NCBI RefSeq assembly: GCF_004339565.1
Contig: NZ_SMFZ01000001.1
Coordinates: 2,666,001-2,730,000, forward strand
DNA: 64,000 nt
Direction: 5' to 3'
Source of the DNA: Pseudonocardia endophytica
Lineage (GTDB): Bacteria > Actinomycetota > Actinomycetes > Mycobacteriales > Pseudonocardiaceae
In this document: positions 53,995 to 63,128 of the stretch, in pieces
Layout of the letters: each line of letters opens with the position of its first letter
Numbering within the stretch: the first letter of the stretch is position 1
Made by a program: the position numbers and the translations under genes
Notes under the pieces: generated by a model
What the model saw: the letters and a program-made list of their open reading frames with translations, nothing else
Database searches by the model: none
Told to the model about the DNA's origin: nothing

Positions 53995-54675
53995 TCAGGC
54001 GCCCAGTCCGCCCGGGTCGGACCCGGACAGCGGGGCGACCCCGAGCGTCATCTTCACGACGTGGAACGCCTCGGCGTAGCGCGCGTGGCACTGCACGCCG
54101 CGCACCCGCGCGAGGCCGCGGAACGTCTCGTCGTCGAACCACGTGCGGTCGCGCTGCGAGCCGTAGTGCTCGTTCAGCTTCGCGATCTTCTCCGAGAGCA
54201 CCGGCTCGGCCATCGGGAGGTAGACGCTCGGCTGGGCGAGGTCGCCCTCCCACTTGAGGATCTCGTAGCCGAACGTCAGGTGGTCCCGGTAGGCCGTCGG
54301 GATCATCTGGGCGAGCGTGCGATGGTCCTGGTGGGCGTCGTGTGCCGACGGGCCGATCACCAGGTCCGGCTCGCCGCGGGTGCGCAGGTCCTCGAGCGCG
54401 TGCTTGGCCCGCTCCCAGTGCTGCGGGACCCGGCCGTCGGGCAGGTCCATCACGTGCACGTCGAGCGTCGCGCCGGGGCAGAAGGCCGCCAGCGCGGACC
54501 GCTCCTCCTCCTCGCGCAGCGACCCGGCACCGGTCAGCACGAGCGCGGTCACCGTCACGCCGGGGTGCGCCCGGCAGAGCTCGAGCAGCGTGCCGCCCGC
54601 GCCGATCGCGATGTCGTCGCAGTGCGCCCCGAGCAGCAGGAGGCGGTCGAGGCGTTCGGGTAGAAGGCTCAGCAC
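53995..54675 (-). CDS. PIG-L family deacetylase
   Basis: The 226-aa LmbE-fold zinc hydrolase has the motif variant LLLGAHCDDIAIGAGG (AHCDD instead of AHPDD, with the His and Asp ligands kept) and the second motif SAHDAHQDHRT. The family removes N-acetyl groups from amino sugars. In this operon it probably deacetylates a sugar intermediate. It starts 4 bases after the nucleotidyltransferase stop. Confidence 0.86.
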   Translation of the reverse strand: MLSLLPERLDRLLLLGAHCDDIAIGAGGTLLELCRAHPGVTVTALVLTGAGSLREEEERSALAAFCPGATLDVHVMDLPDGRVPQHWERAKHALEDLRTRGEPDLVIGPSAHDAHQDHRTLAQMIPTAYRDHLTFGYEILKWEGDLAQPSVYLPMAEPVLSEKIAKLNEHYGSQRDRTWFDDETFRGLARVRGVQCHARYAEAFHVVKMTLGVAPLSGSDPGGLGA

Positions 54676-54679
54676 GACG

Positions 54680-55519
54680 TCACGGATGCCGCTTCTGCAT
54701 CTCGGCGATCGCGGCCTGCAGCGGGTCGCGGTCGGAGTCCTTGCCCTCCCAGAGCATCCACGGCCGGGTCCCGCCCTGGTAGGCGGCCTCCAGCGCGTTG
54801 CGCTCCTTGACCGTGTCGGCGGGCTGCCAGAAGCCGCGGTGCCGGTAGGCGCGCATCCGGCCCTTGCGGGCCAGCGGAGCGCAGACGTCGCCGATCAGGT
54901 CGCAGTTCGGCTCGAGGTGGTCGAACACCTCGGGCCGGAACATCAGGTAGCCGCCGTTCTCCCACAGCGGCATCTCCTGCAGCGTGGTGATCGACTCCAG
55001 GTTGCCGTCGTCGTTGATGTCGACGCAGTGGAACGCCGACTGCGGCGGGACGGCCATCAGCTGGCCGACCGCGTCGGAGTTCTTGAACTGGTCGACCATC
55101 TGGTCCAGCGGGGCGTCGGTGAGGACGTCGGCGTAGTTCGCGTGGAACATCTCCTCGTCCTTGACCAGCGCCTTCACCCGGCGGAGGCGCTCACCGATGG
55201 GCGAGTCCAGACCGGTCTGGACGAACGTGATGTTCCAGTCCTGGATGTCGCTGCCGAGCAGCTCGACCTCGCCGCCGTGCAGCGTGAAGTCGTTCGACTC
55301 GGTCTCGTCGTAGTTCAGGAAGTAGTTCTTGATGTGGTGCGCCCCGTAGCCGAGGCACAGCACGAAGTCCTTGTGGCCGAAGTGCGCGTAGTAGCGCATC
55401 ACGTGCCAGATCAGCGGACGCGGGCCCACCGACTGCATGGGCTTGGGGAGGTCGGACACGCCGTCGCGCATCCGCATCCCGTAGCCGCCGCAGAACAGGA
55501 CGACCTTCACTCTCGTCAC
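54680..55519 (-). CDS. Sugar-1-phosphate nucleotidyltransferase, RfbF (cytidylyltransferase)-like
   Basis: The protein is 279 aa from GTG 55519, overlapping the methyltransferase stop as GTGA (GTG 55510 also possible). KVVLFCGGYGMRMRDGVSDLPKPM is the nucleotide loop, altered from the usual GGxGTRL. PLIWHVMRYYAHFGHKDFVLCLGY, WNITFVQTG and the end GFWQPADTVKERNALEAAY track glucose-1-phosphate cytidylyltransferase. Product probably a CDP- or related hexose. Confidence 0.87.
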   Translation of the reverse strand: MTRVKVVLFCGGYGMRMRDGVSDLPKPMQSVGPRPLIWHVMRYYAHFGHKDFVLCLGYGAHHIKNYFLNYDETESNDFTLHGGEVELLGSDIQDWNITFVQTGLDSPIGERLRRVKALVKDEEMFHANYADVLTDAPLDQMVDQFKNSDAVGQLMAVPPQSAFHCVDINDDGNLESITTLQEMPLWENGGYLMFRPEVFDHLEPNCDLIGDVCAPLARKGRMRAYRHRGFWQPADTVKERNALEAAYQGGTRPWMLWEGKDSDRDPLQAAIAEMQKRHP

Positions 55520-56751
55520 ACCACCTCGAGGGACGGGATCGGGAACACCAGCTGGCCGCCCCACTCACGAACATACGAGAGTTGCTCGGTGAGCTCCGCG
55601 CGCAGGTTCCACGGCAGGACCAGCACGTAGTCCGGGCGGTCCTCGGCGATCCGCTCCGGCGCGTGGATCGGGATCCGGGTGCCGGGCGTGAACCGGCCGT
55701 GCTTGTACGGGTTGCGGTCCACCGTGTACGAGAGCAGGTCCGGCCGGATGCCGCAGTAGTTCAGCAGCGTGTTGCCCTTGCCGGGGGCCCCGTAGCCGAC
55801 GACCGACTTGCCCCGGCGGCGGGCGTCGATCAGGAACGACATCAGGTCGTCGCGGATCGTGGAGACGGACTCGGCGAACCCGTCGTGCCCCTCCGCCGTG
55901 TGCAGGCCAGCCTTCTCCTCGGCCGCCAGCACCTCGCGGACCGTCTCGGACGGTTCCCCGGCGACGGCGTCCGGGCGCGCCCACATCCGGATCGAGCCTC
56001 CGTGCGTGTCCAGCAGCTCGACGTCGACGAGCGTCAGCCCGCCCGCCGCGAGCGCACGCTGCCCGGTGAGCAGCGTGTAGTACTGGAAGTGCTCGTGGTA
56101 GATCGTGTCGAACTGGTTGCGCTCGACGAGCGTGAGCAGGTGCTGCACCTCGATCGAGACCCAGCCGTCGTCGGCGACCATGGCGCGCAGCCCCTGCGCG
56201 AAGCCCACGACGTCCGGGATGTGGGCGAACACGTTGTTGCCGCACACCAGCTGCGCCGGACCGTGCTCGGCACGCACGGCCGCGCCGGTCTCCGGCGTGA
56301 GGAACGCGGTGAGCGTCGGGACGCCCTTCTCGCGGGCGGCCTCGCCGACGTTGACGCTCGGCTCGACGCCGAGGCAGCGGATCCCGCGCTCGACGACGTG
56401 CTGGAGCAGGTAGCCGTCGTTGCTGGCGACCTCGACGACGAACGACTCCGGGGTCAGCCCGGCACGCTCGACCGCGTCACCGACGAAGCGGCGCGCGTGC
56501 TCCACCCACGAGGAGGAGAACGACGAGAAGTAGGCGTACTCCTCGAACGTGTCCTCCGGCGTGATCAGCGGCGGGAGCTGGGCCAGCAGGCACGACCCGC
56601 AGACGCGCACGTGCAGCGGGAACGTGTCCTCGCGCTGCTCCGCGGTCTCGGCGGTCAGGAACAGCTCGCACGGCGGCGTCGCACCGAGGTCCAGGAAGCT
56701 CCGCAGATCGGTGGAACCGCAGAGCCGGCAGGCGATCGCCTGCCCGGTCAC
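55516..56751 (-). CDS. Sugar C-methyltransferase (zinc N-domain, SAM core, C-terminal domain)
   Basis: The protein is 411 aa from GTG 56751. The N-terminal zinc module has CRLCGSTDLRSFLDLG and VRVCGSCLLAQLP. The SAM core has VVEVASNDGYLLQHVVERG and the C-terminal domain has KSVVGYGAPGKGNTLLNYCG and YVLVLPWNLR. This is the NovU/TylCIII C-methyltransferase architecture that adds a branch methyl to a 4-keto sugar. First gene of the cassette. Confidence 0.9.
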   Translation of the reverse strand: MTGQAIACRLCGSTDLRSFLDLGATPPCELFLTAETAEQREDTFPLHVRVCGSCLLAQLPPLITPEDTFEEYAYFSSFSSSWVEHARRFVGDAVERAGLTPESFVVEVASNDGYLLQHVVERGIRCLGVEPSVNVGEAAREKGVPTLTAFLTPETGAAVRAEHGPAQLVCGNNVFAHIPDVVGFAQGLRAMVADDGWVSIEVQHLLTLVERNQFDTIYHEHFQYYTLLTGQRALAAGGLTLVDVELLDTHGGSIRMWARPDAVAGEPSETVREVLAAEEKAGLHTAEGHDGFAESVSTIRDDLMSFLIDARRRGKSVVGYGAPGKGNTLLNYCGIRPDLLSYTVDRNPYKHGRFTPGTRIPIHAPERIAEDRPDYVLVLPWNLRAELTEQLSYVREWGGQLVFPIPSLEVV

Positions 56752-56947
56752 GGGGTCACCCCCGCACAGGACCGTGGTGAAAGCTGGTTGAGCACGTTCC
56801 TCAGTCTTGCAACCCGACACCCCCGGGCCTGCGTCGGGGTGACGGGTACGCCCGATCAGGCGATTCAGATGCCCGCGACCAGGGGAGGCCGACGCGTGGC
56901 CATCCTGGTCGACCGGGTCTCGCGAGGCGTGCCAGGATGAAGGTCCG

Positions 56948-57018
56948 TCCGCCGTGGTGTAAAGGCAGCACCTCGGATTTTGGTTCCGATGGTCCAGGTT
57001 CGAATCCTGGCGGCGGAG
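56948..57018 (+). tRNA. tRNA-Gln (UUG anticodon)
   Basis: 71 nt. Acceptor TCCGCCG/CGGCGGA, D arm with AAAGGCAGC, anticodon stem TCGGA/TCCGA with loop TTTTGGT giving TTG, T arm CCAGG-TTCGAAT-CCTGG, discriminator G. CCA is not fully encoded. Its place beside glmU-prs and mfd matches the mycobacterial tRNA-Gln locus as I recall it. Confidence 0.95.
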
Positions 57019-57150
57019 CACAGCCCCTGACATGCGGAACGGCCCGACGGGTCTCCCCCGGCCCGGGCCGCGCGGTCGCCGCGGCACCCGTCTCCGGCAT
57101 CGACCGAGCCCGAACGGGCCGTCCGGCACGTGGGCGGGCGAGGGCGGCGG

Positions 57151-58416
57151 TCAGGGCGCGAGCCACTCCAGGGCGGCGACGACCATGGCCTGCGTGCCCG
57201 TGTCGCAGGTGGGCTGGATGACCGGCGCGAAGTGCGGAGAATGGTTGGCCGGGACGTCCTGGGCGACGCGGTCGGAGTCGACGGCCCTCTGGTACGTGTC
57301 GGGGTCGATGCCGCCGATGACCCAGTAGGTGTACGGGACGCCGAGCGCGGTGGGGATGTCGCTGAAGTCCTCGCTGGCGGTCTGTGGGCCGATGCTCTCG
57401 GCCCGCTCTCCGAAGAACCGGCCGAAGGCCGCGGCCACCCGCGTGGTCGGGCCATCGTCGTTGCTGGTGAGCGGGAACCGGTCGAACAGCTCGAACTCCG
57501 GGTCCTTCGGACACTCGGACGCACGGCATTCCGCGGTCACGATGCGTTCGACGGCCTCGAGCATCTGTGTCCGGGTGTGCTCGGTGTACGTGCGGAGGTT
57601 CAGTTCGATGACGGCGCGGTCGGGGATGATATTGCTCTTGGTGCCGGCCTGGATGCTGCCGACGGTGAGTACCGCGGTCTCCGAGGGCGGTATCCGGCGC
57701 GACACCACGGTCTGGAGTCGGACCACGATCATCGCGGCCAGGACGACCGGGTCGACGGTCACGTGCGGCATGGAGCCGTGTCCGCCGCGGCCGTGCACGG
57801 TGACGCGCATGCTGTCCGCGGCGCTGAACAGCGGGCCGTTGCGGGTACCGACCGAGCCGGCCGGTGCGGGCACGACGTGCTGGGCCAGGGCGACGTCGGG
57901 CGTGCCGACCAGCCCGGCGAGCCCGTCCTCGACCATGCCCCGGGCCCCGTCGCCGGTCTCCTCGGCTGGCTGGAACAGTGCGACGACGGTGCCGTTCCAG
58001 GCCTCGCGTGCGTGCGCCAGGAGCGACGCGGCGCCGAGCAGGCACGTCACGTGGATGTCGTGGCCGCAGGCGTGGGCGACCGGGACCTCGTCGCCCTGGG
58101 AGTCGGTCGCCGTCACCTCGCTCGCGTAGGGCAGGCCGGTGGCCTCGCGGACGGGCAGGGCATCCATGTCCGCACGCATCAGCACGGTCGGGCCGTCGCC
58201 GTTGCGGAGGATCCCGACGACGCCGGTCCCGGCGAGTCCGTCGTGGACCTCGAAGCCGTCCCCGCGCAGCCGCTCGGCGACCGCCGCGGCCGTCTCGTGC
58301 TCCTGGTGGGAGAGCTCGGGATGCTGGTGCAGGTGGCGGTAGAAGTCCTCCTGCCAGGACCGCACGACGGGCAGCCCGTCCAGCACCGTTCGCTCGACAG
58401 CCATGACGCGCATCAT
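57151..58416 (-). CDS. M20-family amidohydrolase
   Basis: The protein is about 421 aa; start ATG 58416, 58413 or 58404. Metal ligands are visible in VAHACGHDIHV and FQPAEETGDGARGM. GHGSMPH and VIGGIDPDTY follow as in IAA-amino-acid and N-acyl amidohydrolases (AbgB/HipO type). It would cleave an N-acyl amino acid; the substrate is unknown. No signal peptide. It lies between tRNA-Gln and a DoxX gene, an insertion into the glmU neighbourhood. Confidence 0.87.
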   Translation of the reverse strand: MMRVMAVERTVLDGLPVVRSWQEDFYRHLHQHPELSHQEHETAAAVAERLRGDGFEVHDGLAGTGVVGILRNGDGPTVLMRADMDALPVREATGLPYASEVTATDSQGDEVPVAHACGHDIHVTCLLGAASLLAHAREAWNGTVVALFQPAEETGDGARGMVEDGLAGLVGTPDVALAQHVVPAPAGSVGTRNGPLFSAADSMRVTVHGRGGHGSMPHVTVDPVVLAAMIVVRLQTVVSRRIPPSETAVLTVGSIQAGTKSNIIPDRAVIELNLRTYTEHTRTQMLEAVERIVTAECRASECPKDPEFELFDRFPLTSNDDGPTTRVAAAFGRFFGERAESIGPQTASEDFSDIPTALGVPYTYWVIGGIDPDTYQRAVDSDRVAQDVPANHSPHFAPVIQPTCDTGTQAMVVAALEWLAP

Positions 58417-58526
58417 GCCCGACCGCCCTCGTCCACAGGCGGTACGAGGAGTGGTCCCGCGCGTGTGTCGCGACGCCGAGCCACCGGACGTCGCCCGGCA
58501 CTCCACGACCGCGTCGTCGCGTTCCC

Positions 58527-59531
58527 TCACCGGTTGATCGGCGGCGTCGGGCCCCAGGAGAAGCCGCGGTCGAACAGGTACCGCAGCTCCGGGTCCCCGA
58601 CGGCGGTCAGCCGGAGCCCGTCGCCGGAGAGCGTCAGCGTGCCGTCCGGGCCCAGCGCCCAGACCAGGGTCACGCTGCGCGCGTACCTCCGTCCGACGAA
58701 CGTGCGGTCGCCCGCGAGCACCGGGTAGAGGTCGATCCGGACGCGCTCACCCATCGGGCGGTAGCGGCCCTCGCTCAGGTCGCCGTTGGCCTGGCGCAGC
58801 GTGAACCGCGCCGTCCCGTCGCCCTCCCACTGCCCGAACGCGACCTCCTGCCACCGCCCGTCCTGGGACAGCCGTGGCGCGGCGGGCGTCGCGTCGGCGG
58901 TCACCCGGTAGACGCCGGGCAGCGGCGACGCCGAGCGGGCCGGCGGCTGCTGCAGGGTCCCGAGCGCCACCCCGGCCCCGGCGAACACGACCAGCGCGAG
59001 CGACGCGACGACCCACCGCGTGACCCGGTGGACGCGGGGCCACGGGATCGGCATCGGCTCGGAGTACCCGCTGGTCGGCCTGCCGCTCGCGAACCGGGCG
59101 AGGCGGCCGGATTCCGGCAGCGCGACGAGCGCGAACCCCACCGCCAGTGCCAGCGAGAGCTGTTTGACCGGCACGTCGAACGTCATGTTGAGCAGGAACA
59201 CGACCCCGAGCGCGACGGAGCCGAGCACACCGCCGATCCATGCCGTCCGCCGCCAGATCAGCAGCACGCCCGCGAGGAGCTCGGTGATCCCGGCCAGCAC
59301 CTGCACGGCGGGCGAGTACGCCATGAACGTCCACAACAGACCCATCGGGCTCTTCTCGCCGACGGTCAGCAGGGCGTCCGCGTAGTCGACGCGGCCCATC
59401 TGGCCGAGGAACACCTTGCCCCAGCCGTAGGCCAGGACCGAGACGAGCAGCGCGGCGCGCAGCACCGCGTGCGCCATCCACAGAACGGTCGTCAGCCGGC
59501 TCCCACGACCGGCTCCCGATGATTCCCCCAT
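58527..59531 (-). CDS. DoxX-like membrane protein with extra C-terminal domain
   Basis: The 334-aa protein has four N-terminal helices of DoxX type over about residues 15-145 (LAYGWGKVFLGQ; LAGITELLAGVLLIW), a fifth helix near 173-193, and an extracytoplasmic beta-rich domain of about 130 residues (GVYRVTADATP; QWEGDGTARFTLRQANGD). The C-terminal domain is unlike plain DoxX. Function unknown. Divergent from the DUF1772 gene. Confidence 0.75.
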   Translation of the reverse strand: MGESSGAGRGSRLTTVLWMAHAVLRAALLVSVLAYGWGKVFLGQMGRVDYADALLTVGEKSPMGLLWTFMAYSPAVQVLAGITELLAGVLLIWRRTAWIGGVLGSVALGVVFLLNMTFDVPVKQLSLALAVGFALVALPESGRLARFASGRPTSGYSEPMPIPWPRVHRVTRWVVASLALVVFAGAGVALGTLQQPPARSASPLPGVYRVTADATPAAPRLSQDGRWQEVAFGQWEGDGTARFTLRQANGDLSEGRYRPMGERVRIDLYPVLAGDRTFVGRRYARSVTLVWALGPDGTLTLSGDGLRLTAVGDPELRYLFDRGFSWGPTPPINR

Positions 59532-59590
59532 GCCGCGATCGTGGCCGGTCGACCGGTCGCCGCGCGTCCTCCCGGAGTACTACTGCATCC

Positions 59591-60022
59591 GTGGTGGTTC
59601 ACGCGCTCGCAGTGTTCGTCACCGGTCTCCTCGCCGGCGAGGAGCTGATCGTCCGATGGGGTGTGCAGCCCGCGTTGCGGGGCCTGGGGGACGCCGCGCA
59701 CCTGGAGGCGCGGCAGGCCCTGGTGCGCCGCCTGAAGGTCGTCGTGCCGATGCTGATCGTCCCCGCCGTGGTGCTGACCGTCGTGTCGCTCGTGCTGTCC
59801 GCGACGACGTGGCGCTGGGCGGGTGCGGCCGTCCTGCTCGTGTTCGTGCTGACGTCGGCGATCGGCACGGTGCCGATCAACATCCGGGTCGACGCGTGGG
59901 ACCTCGACGCGCCGCCGGACGACTGGCGTGAGGTCGTGCGGCGGTGGGAGCGGATCGACGTCCTGCGCTCCTCGGCCGCGGTCGTCGCGTTCGCGTCGCT
60001 GCTCGCGGGGCTCGTCGCCTGA
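59591..60022 (+). CDS. DUF1772 (anthrone oxygenase-like) membrane protein
   Basis: The protein is 143 aa with four helices and the DUF1772 pattern: GLLAGEELIVRWGVQPAL, then IGTVPINIRVDAWDLDAPPDDWREVVRRWERIDVLR (in parts). GTG 59591 or 59594; TACTAC lies 7 bases before 59591 and there is no ribosome site, so leaderless. Small-molecule redox role suspected from the family only. Confidence 0.8.
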   Translation: MVVHALAVFVTGLLAGEELIVRWGVQPALRGLGDAAHLEARQALVRRLKVVVPMLIVPAVVLTVVSLVLSATTWRWAGAAVLLVFVLTSAIGTVPINIRVDAWDLDAPPDDWREVVRRWERIDVLRSSAAVVAFASLLAGLVA

Positions 60023-60025
60023 CGG

Positions 60026-60781
60026 CTAGACCCGCGTGCTCCGCAGCAGGTGGGTGCACGCCGTCGCGCGGAGCGTCCCGCCCATGGCGTCGATCTCCCG
60101 CCGGAGCGCCGCGAACAGCTCGGTGCGACGGTCCGGGTCGAGCGTCGCGTGGTCGCTGAACGTGCCGAGCAGGTCGATCCAGCCGTCCGCGGTGAACGTG
60201 CGCGCCTCGCGCCAGATCTCCGTCGTGACCTCGCCGAACGCGGGGTCCGCGACCACCGGGTCGCTGTCGTAGGCCCGTGCGCCGCGACCGTGCCCGCCCG
60301 CCTCGACGCCCAGGTCGGCGTAGACGCGTTCCAGCCGCTCGACCGTGGCGTCGTCGAGCACGTGGTAGTTCCAGAAGCGGGCGAGCGTGCCGCCCGGCCG
60401 GAGCACTGCGGCGGCCTTCGCCACGCCGCGCGCCGGCTCGACCCAGTGCCATGCGGAGCCGCAGGTCAGCAGGTCGAAGCGGCGGCCGTCGTCGTCCCAG
60501 TCCTCGAACGGCGCGATCTCGACGACGACGCCGCGGGACCGCGCGACCTCGGCCATCCGCGTGTCGGGCTCCACACCGAGGACGTCCAGTCCGCGCGCGA
60601 TGAGGCCGACGGCGGCCCGGCCGTTGCCGCAGCCGATGTCCAGGACACGGTCCGGGCGCCGTGACGCGAGATCGTCGAACAGGCCGTCGGCGTAGGGCGG
60701 GCGGTAGCGGTCGTAGTCGGCGGCCCCGGCGCCGAAGCTCTCGGCGCGCGCCCGGTTCCGGTGCCACTCGACGTCGGTCAC
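60026..60781 (-). CDS. Class I SAM-dependent methyltransferase
   Basis: The 251-aa protein has ADYDRYRPPYADGLFDDL, the SAM motif VLDIGCGNGRAAVGLIARG, FDLLTCGSAWHWVEPARG and ARFWNYHVL, a Methyltransf-11/25-type small-molecule enzyme. GTG 60781 has TAGGGT 6 bases upstream and looks leaderless. Convergent with DUF1772, 3 bases apart. Confidence 0.83.
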   Translation of the reverse strand: MTDVEWHRNRARAESFGAGAADYDRYRPPYADGLFDDLASRRPDRVLDIGCGNGRAAVGLIARGLDVLGVEPDTRMAEVARSRGVVVEIAPFEDWDDDGRRFDLLTCGSAWHWVEPARGVAKAAAVLRPGGTLARFWNYHVLDDATVERLERVYADLGVEAGGHGRGARAYDSDPVVADPAFGEVTTEIWREARTFTADGWIDLLGTFSDHATLDPDRRTELFAALRREIDAMGGTLRATACTHLLRSTRV

Positions 60782-60831
60782 GTCACGACCCTACGACCGG
60801 CGCCGCCGTGGCGACGCCGGCCGGAAGGGAT

Positions 60832-61269
60832 TCAGTCGAGCGCGGCGTCCAGCGTGATCTCGACACCGGTCAGCGCCTTGCTCACCGGGCAGCCGGCCTT
60901 CGCGGCCTGCGCCGCCTTCTCGAACCCGGCCGCGTCCAGGCCGCTGACCTCGCCACGCACCGTCAGCGCGATGCCGGTCAGCTTGAAGCCGCCGTTCGGG
61001 TCCGGGCCGAGCGAGACGTCCGCGGACACCTCGAGCGCCTCCGGCGTGCCGCCCGCCTCGGCGACGTTCGCCGAGAGCTGCATCGCGAAGCACGCCGAGT
61101 GCGCGGCCGCGATGAGCTCCTCCGGGCTGGTCGTGCCGCCGGCGTCGTCCGCGGCCCGCTTCGGGAAGCTGACCTCGTACGTGCCGACCTTGCTGCTGCT
61201 CAGCTCCACCTGACCGGACCCGTCCTGCAGTCCGCCGTTCCAGGCCGTCCGAGCGGTACGCGTGGGCAT
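60832..61269 (-). CDS. OsmC-family peroxiredoxin
   Basis: The 145-aa protein has the two redox cysteines in AAHSACFAMQLS and AKAGCPVSKALTG and the TSPEELIAAAHSAC start of the OsmC fold. It reduces organic hydroperoxides with thiol support. ATG 61269 has AGGAGG 6 bases upstream. Divergent from glmU. Confidence 0.92.
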   Translation of the reverse strand: MPTRTARTAWNGGLQDGSGQVELSSSKVGTYEVSFPKRAADDAGGTTSPEELIAAAHSACFAMQLSANVAEAGGTPEALEVSADVSLGPDPNGGFKLTGIALTVRGEVSGLDAAGFEKAAQAAKAGCPVSKALTGVEITLDAALD

Positions 61270-61592
61270 CGATTCCTCCTAGGGATCCAGAGCTGTACCC
61301 GTCCGGGACAACCCGGTGACCGGAGCGACCAGCCCCCACCTCCGGACCGCTGCGACGGGCGGTCTCCGGGCCGCGCCGAACGGCCCAGCCGGGACGCGTT
61401 CCGCGCTCCGGTGCGGTGATCATCGGAATCGGCGTGGACGAGCACGGCGCAACGGCCCGGACGGGCACCCGTAGGATTCGTCGCGGCGTGCGAGACGGAC
61501 CGGCCGGCGTCGCGCCACCGTCCCCCGGGACAACGGGAGACCACCGCCCGGTGAACACCGACGACACCACGTCTGACGAGGCAGGAGTCGAG
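61270..61592. other. osmC-glmU divergent intergenic region
   Basis: 323 bases. It contains the osmC ribosome site and, towards glmU, a -10-like TAGGAT at 61472-61477 that would give a leader of about 110 bases. Frames are open through the region but lack family support. Confidence 0.5.
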
Positions 61593-63128
61593 ATGCCCGA
61601 CGGTCACCAGCCCGCGGCGTCGATCGTGCTGGCGGCGGGCGCCGGCTCGCGCATGCGGTCGGCCGTGCCGAAGGTGCTGCACACGATCGCCGGACGGAGC
61701 CTGCTGGGCCACGCCGTGCACGCCGTCGGGGAGCTCTCGCCGGAGCACCTGGTCGTGGTCGTCGGGCACGAGCGGGAGAAGGTCGCGGCGGAGACGGCCG
61801 CCGTCGCCGACGAGCTCGGCCGCCCGATCGCCACGGCCGTCCAGGAGCGCACGCTCGGCACCGGCGACGCCGTGCGCTGCGGGCTCAGGGGACTGCCGAC
61901 CGGCACCACCGGCACCGTGCTCGTCACCTACGGCGACGTGCCGCTGCTCTGTCCGGACGCGCTGCGCGACCTGGTGCGCGAGCACGAGTCGGCCGGTGCG
62001 GCCGTGTCGCTGCTGACGATGGAGGCGCCCGACCCCACCGGCTACGGACGGATCGTCCGCCAGGGCGGTGCGGTGCACGCGATCGTCGAGCACGCCGACG
62101 CCACGCCGGAACAGCGCGCGATCACGGAGGTCAACTCCGGGGTCTACGCGTTCGACGCGGCGTTCCTCGCCGACGGCCTCGCCGGGCTCGCCGCACACAA
62201 CGAGCAGCAGGAGCTCTACCTCACCGACCTGATCGGCACCGCCGTCGACGGCGGGCGCCCGGTCGCGACCCTGACCTGCAACGACCGCTGGTCGCTGTGC
62301 GGGGTGAACGACCGCGTGCAGCTGGCGGGCGTGCGCGCCGAGCTGAACCGCCGGGTGCTGGAGCGCTGGATGCTCGACGGCGTCACCGTCGTCGACCCGC
62401 GGAGCACCTGGGTCGACGTGCAGGTCCGGCTGGGCACCGACGTCGTGCTGCACCCGGGTACTCAGCTGCACGGCCGGACGACCGTCGGCGACGGTGCGGA
62501 GATCGGCCCGGACACCACCCTGCGTGACTGCGAGATCGGGGCAGGCGCCGCGGTCGTCCGGACCCACGGGTCGGAGTCGGTGATCGGCGACGGAGCATCG
62601 GTCGGCCCGTTCGCCTACCTGCGCCCGCACGCACGGCTCGGCGCACGAGGGAAGATCGGCACGTTCGTCGAGGTCAAGAACTCGGACATCGGCGACGGGA
62701 CGAAGGTCCCGCACCTGACCTACGTCGGCGACGCGACGATCGGCGAGATGAGCAACATCGGCGCCTCGTCGGTGTTCGTCAACTACGACGGCGTGCGCAA
62801 GCAACGCACGGTGATCGGTTCGCATGTCCGGACCGGATCGGACACGATGTTCATCGCTCCGGTCCGGGTCGGCGACGGCGCCTACACCGGCGCCGGCACG
62901 GTCCTGCGCGACGACGTGCCGCCGGGGGCGCTCGCCGTCTCCGGCGGGCCGCAGCGCACGATCGAGGGGTGGGTCGCGCGCAAGCGTCCCGGCACGGCCG
63001 CCGCCGAGGCGGCCGGACGCTCCGCAGATCCCGACGTCCCACAGACCGACCCCGCACAGAACGGCACGGGCCCGCACACCATCGCGGAACCGGCCGGTGA
63101 CACCCGCCGAGGAGGCACGACACGGTGA
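61593..63128 (+). CDS. glmU: Bifunctional GlmU (GlcNAc-1-P uridyltransferase / GlcN-1-P acetyltransferase)
   Basis: The 511-aa protein has an N-terminal uridyltransferase ([29 protein letters not shown]) and a C-terminal left-handed beta helix (hexapeptide repeats, [43 protein letters not shown]), plus a disordered 50-residue tail. It makes UDP-GlcNAc for peptidoglycan and mycothiol. ATG 61593 has AGGAG 5 bases upstream; GTG 61551 is in frame but less likely. It overlaps prs as GTGA. Confidence 0.96.
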   Translation: MPDGHQPAASIVLAAGAGSRMRSAVPKVLHTIAGRSLLGHAVHAVGELSPEHLVVVVGHEREKVAAETAAVADELGRPIATAVQERTLGTGDAVRCGLRGLPTGTTGTVLVTYGDVPLLCPDALRDLVREHESAGAAVSLLTMEAPDPTGYGRIVRQGGAVHAIVEHADATPEQRAITEVNSGVYAFDAAFLADGLAGLAAHNEQQELYLTDLIGTAVDGGRPVATLTCNDRWSLCGVNDRVQLAGVRAELNRRVLERWMLDGVTVVDPRSTWVDVQVRLGTDVVLHPGTQLHGRTTVGDGAEIGPDTTLRDCEIGAGAAVVRTHGSESVIGDGASVGPFAYLRPHARLGARGKIGTFVEVKNSDIGDGTKVPHLTYVGDATIGEMSNIGASSVFVNYDGVRKQRTVIGSHVRTGSDTMFIAPVRVGDGAYTGAGTVLRDDVPPGALAVSGGPQRTIEGWVARKRPGTAAAEAAGRSADPDVPQTDPAQNGTGPHTIAEPAGDTRRGGTTR

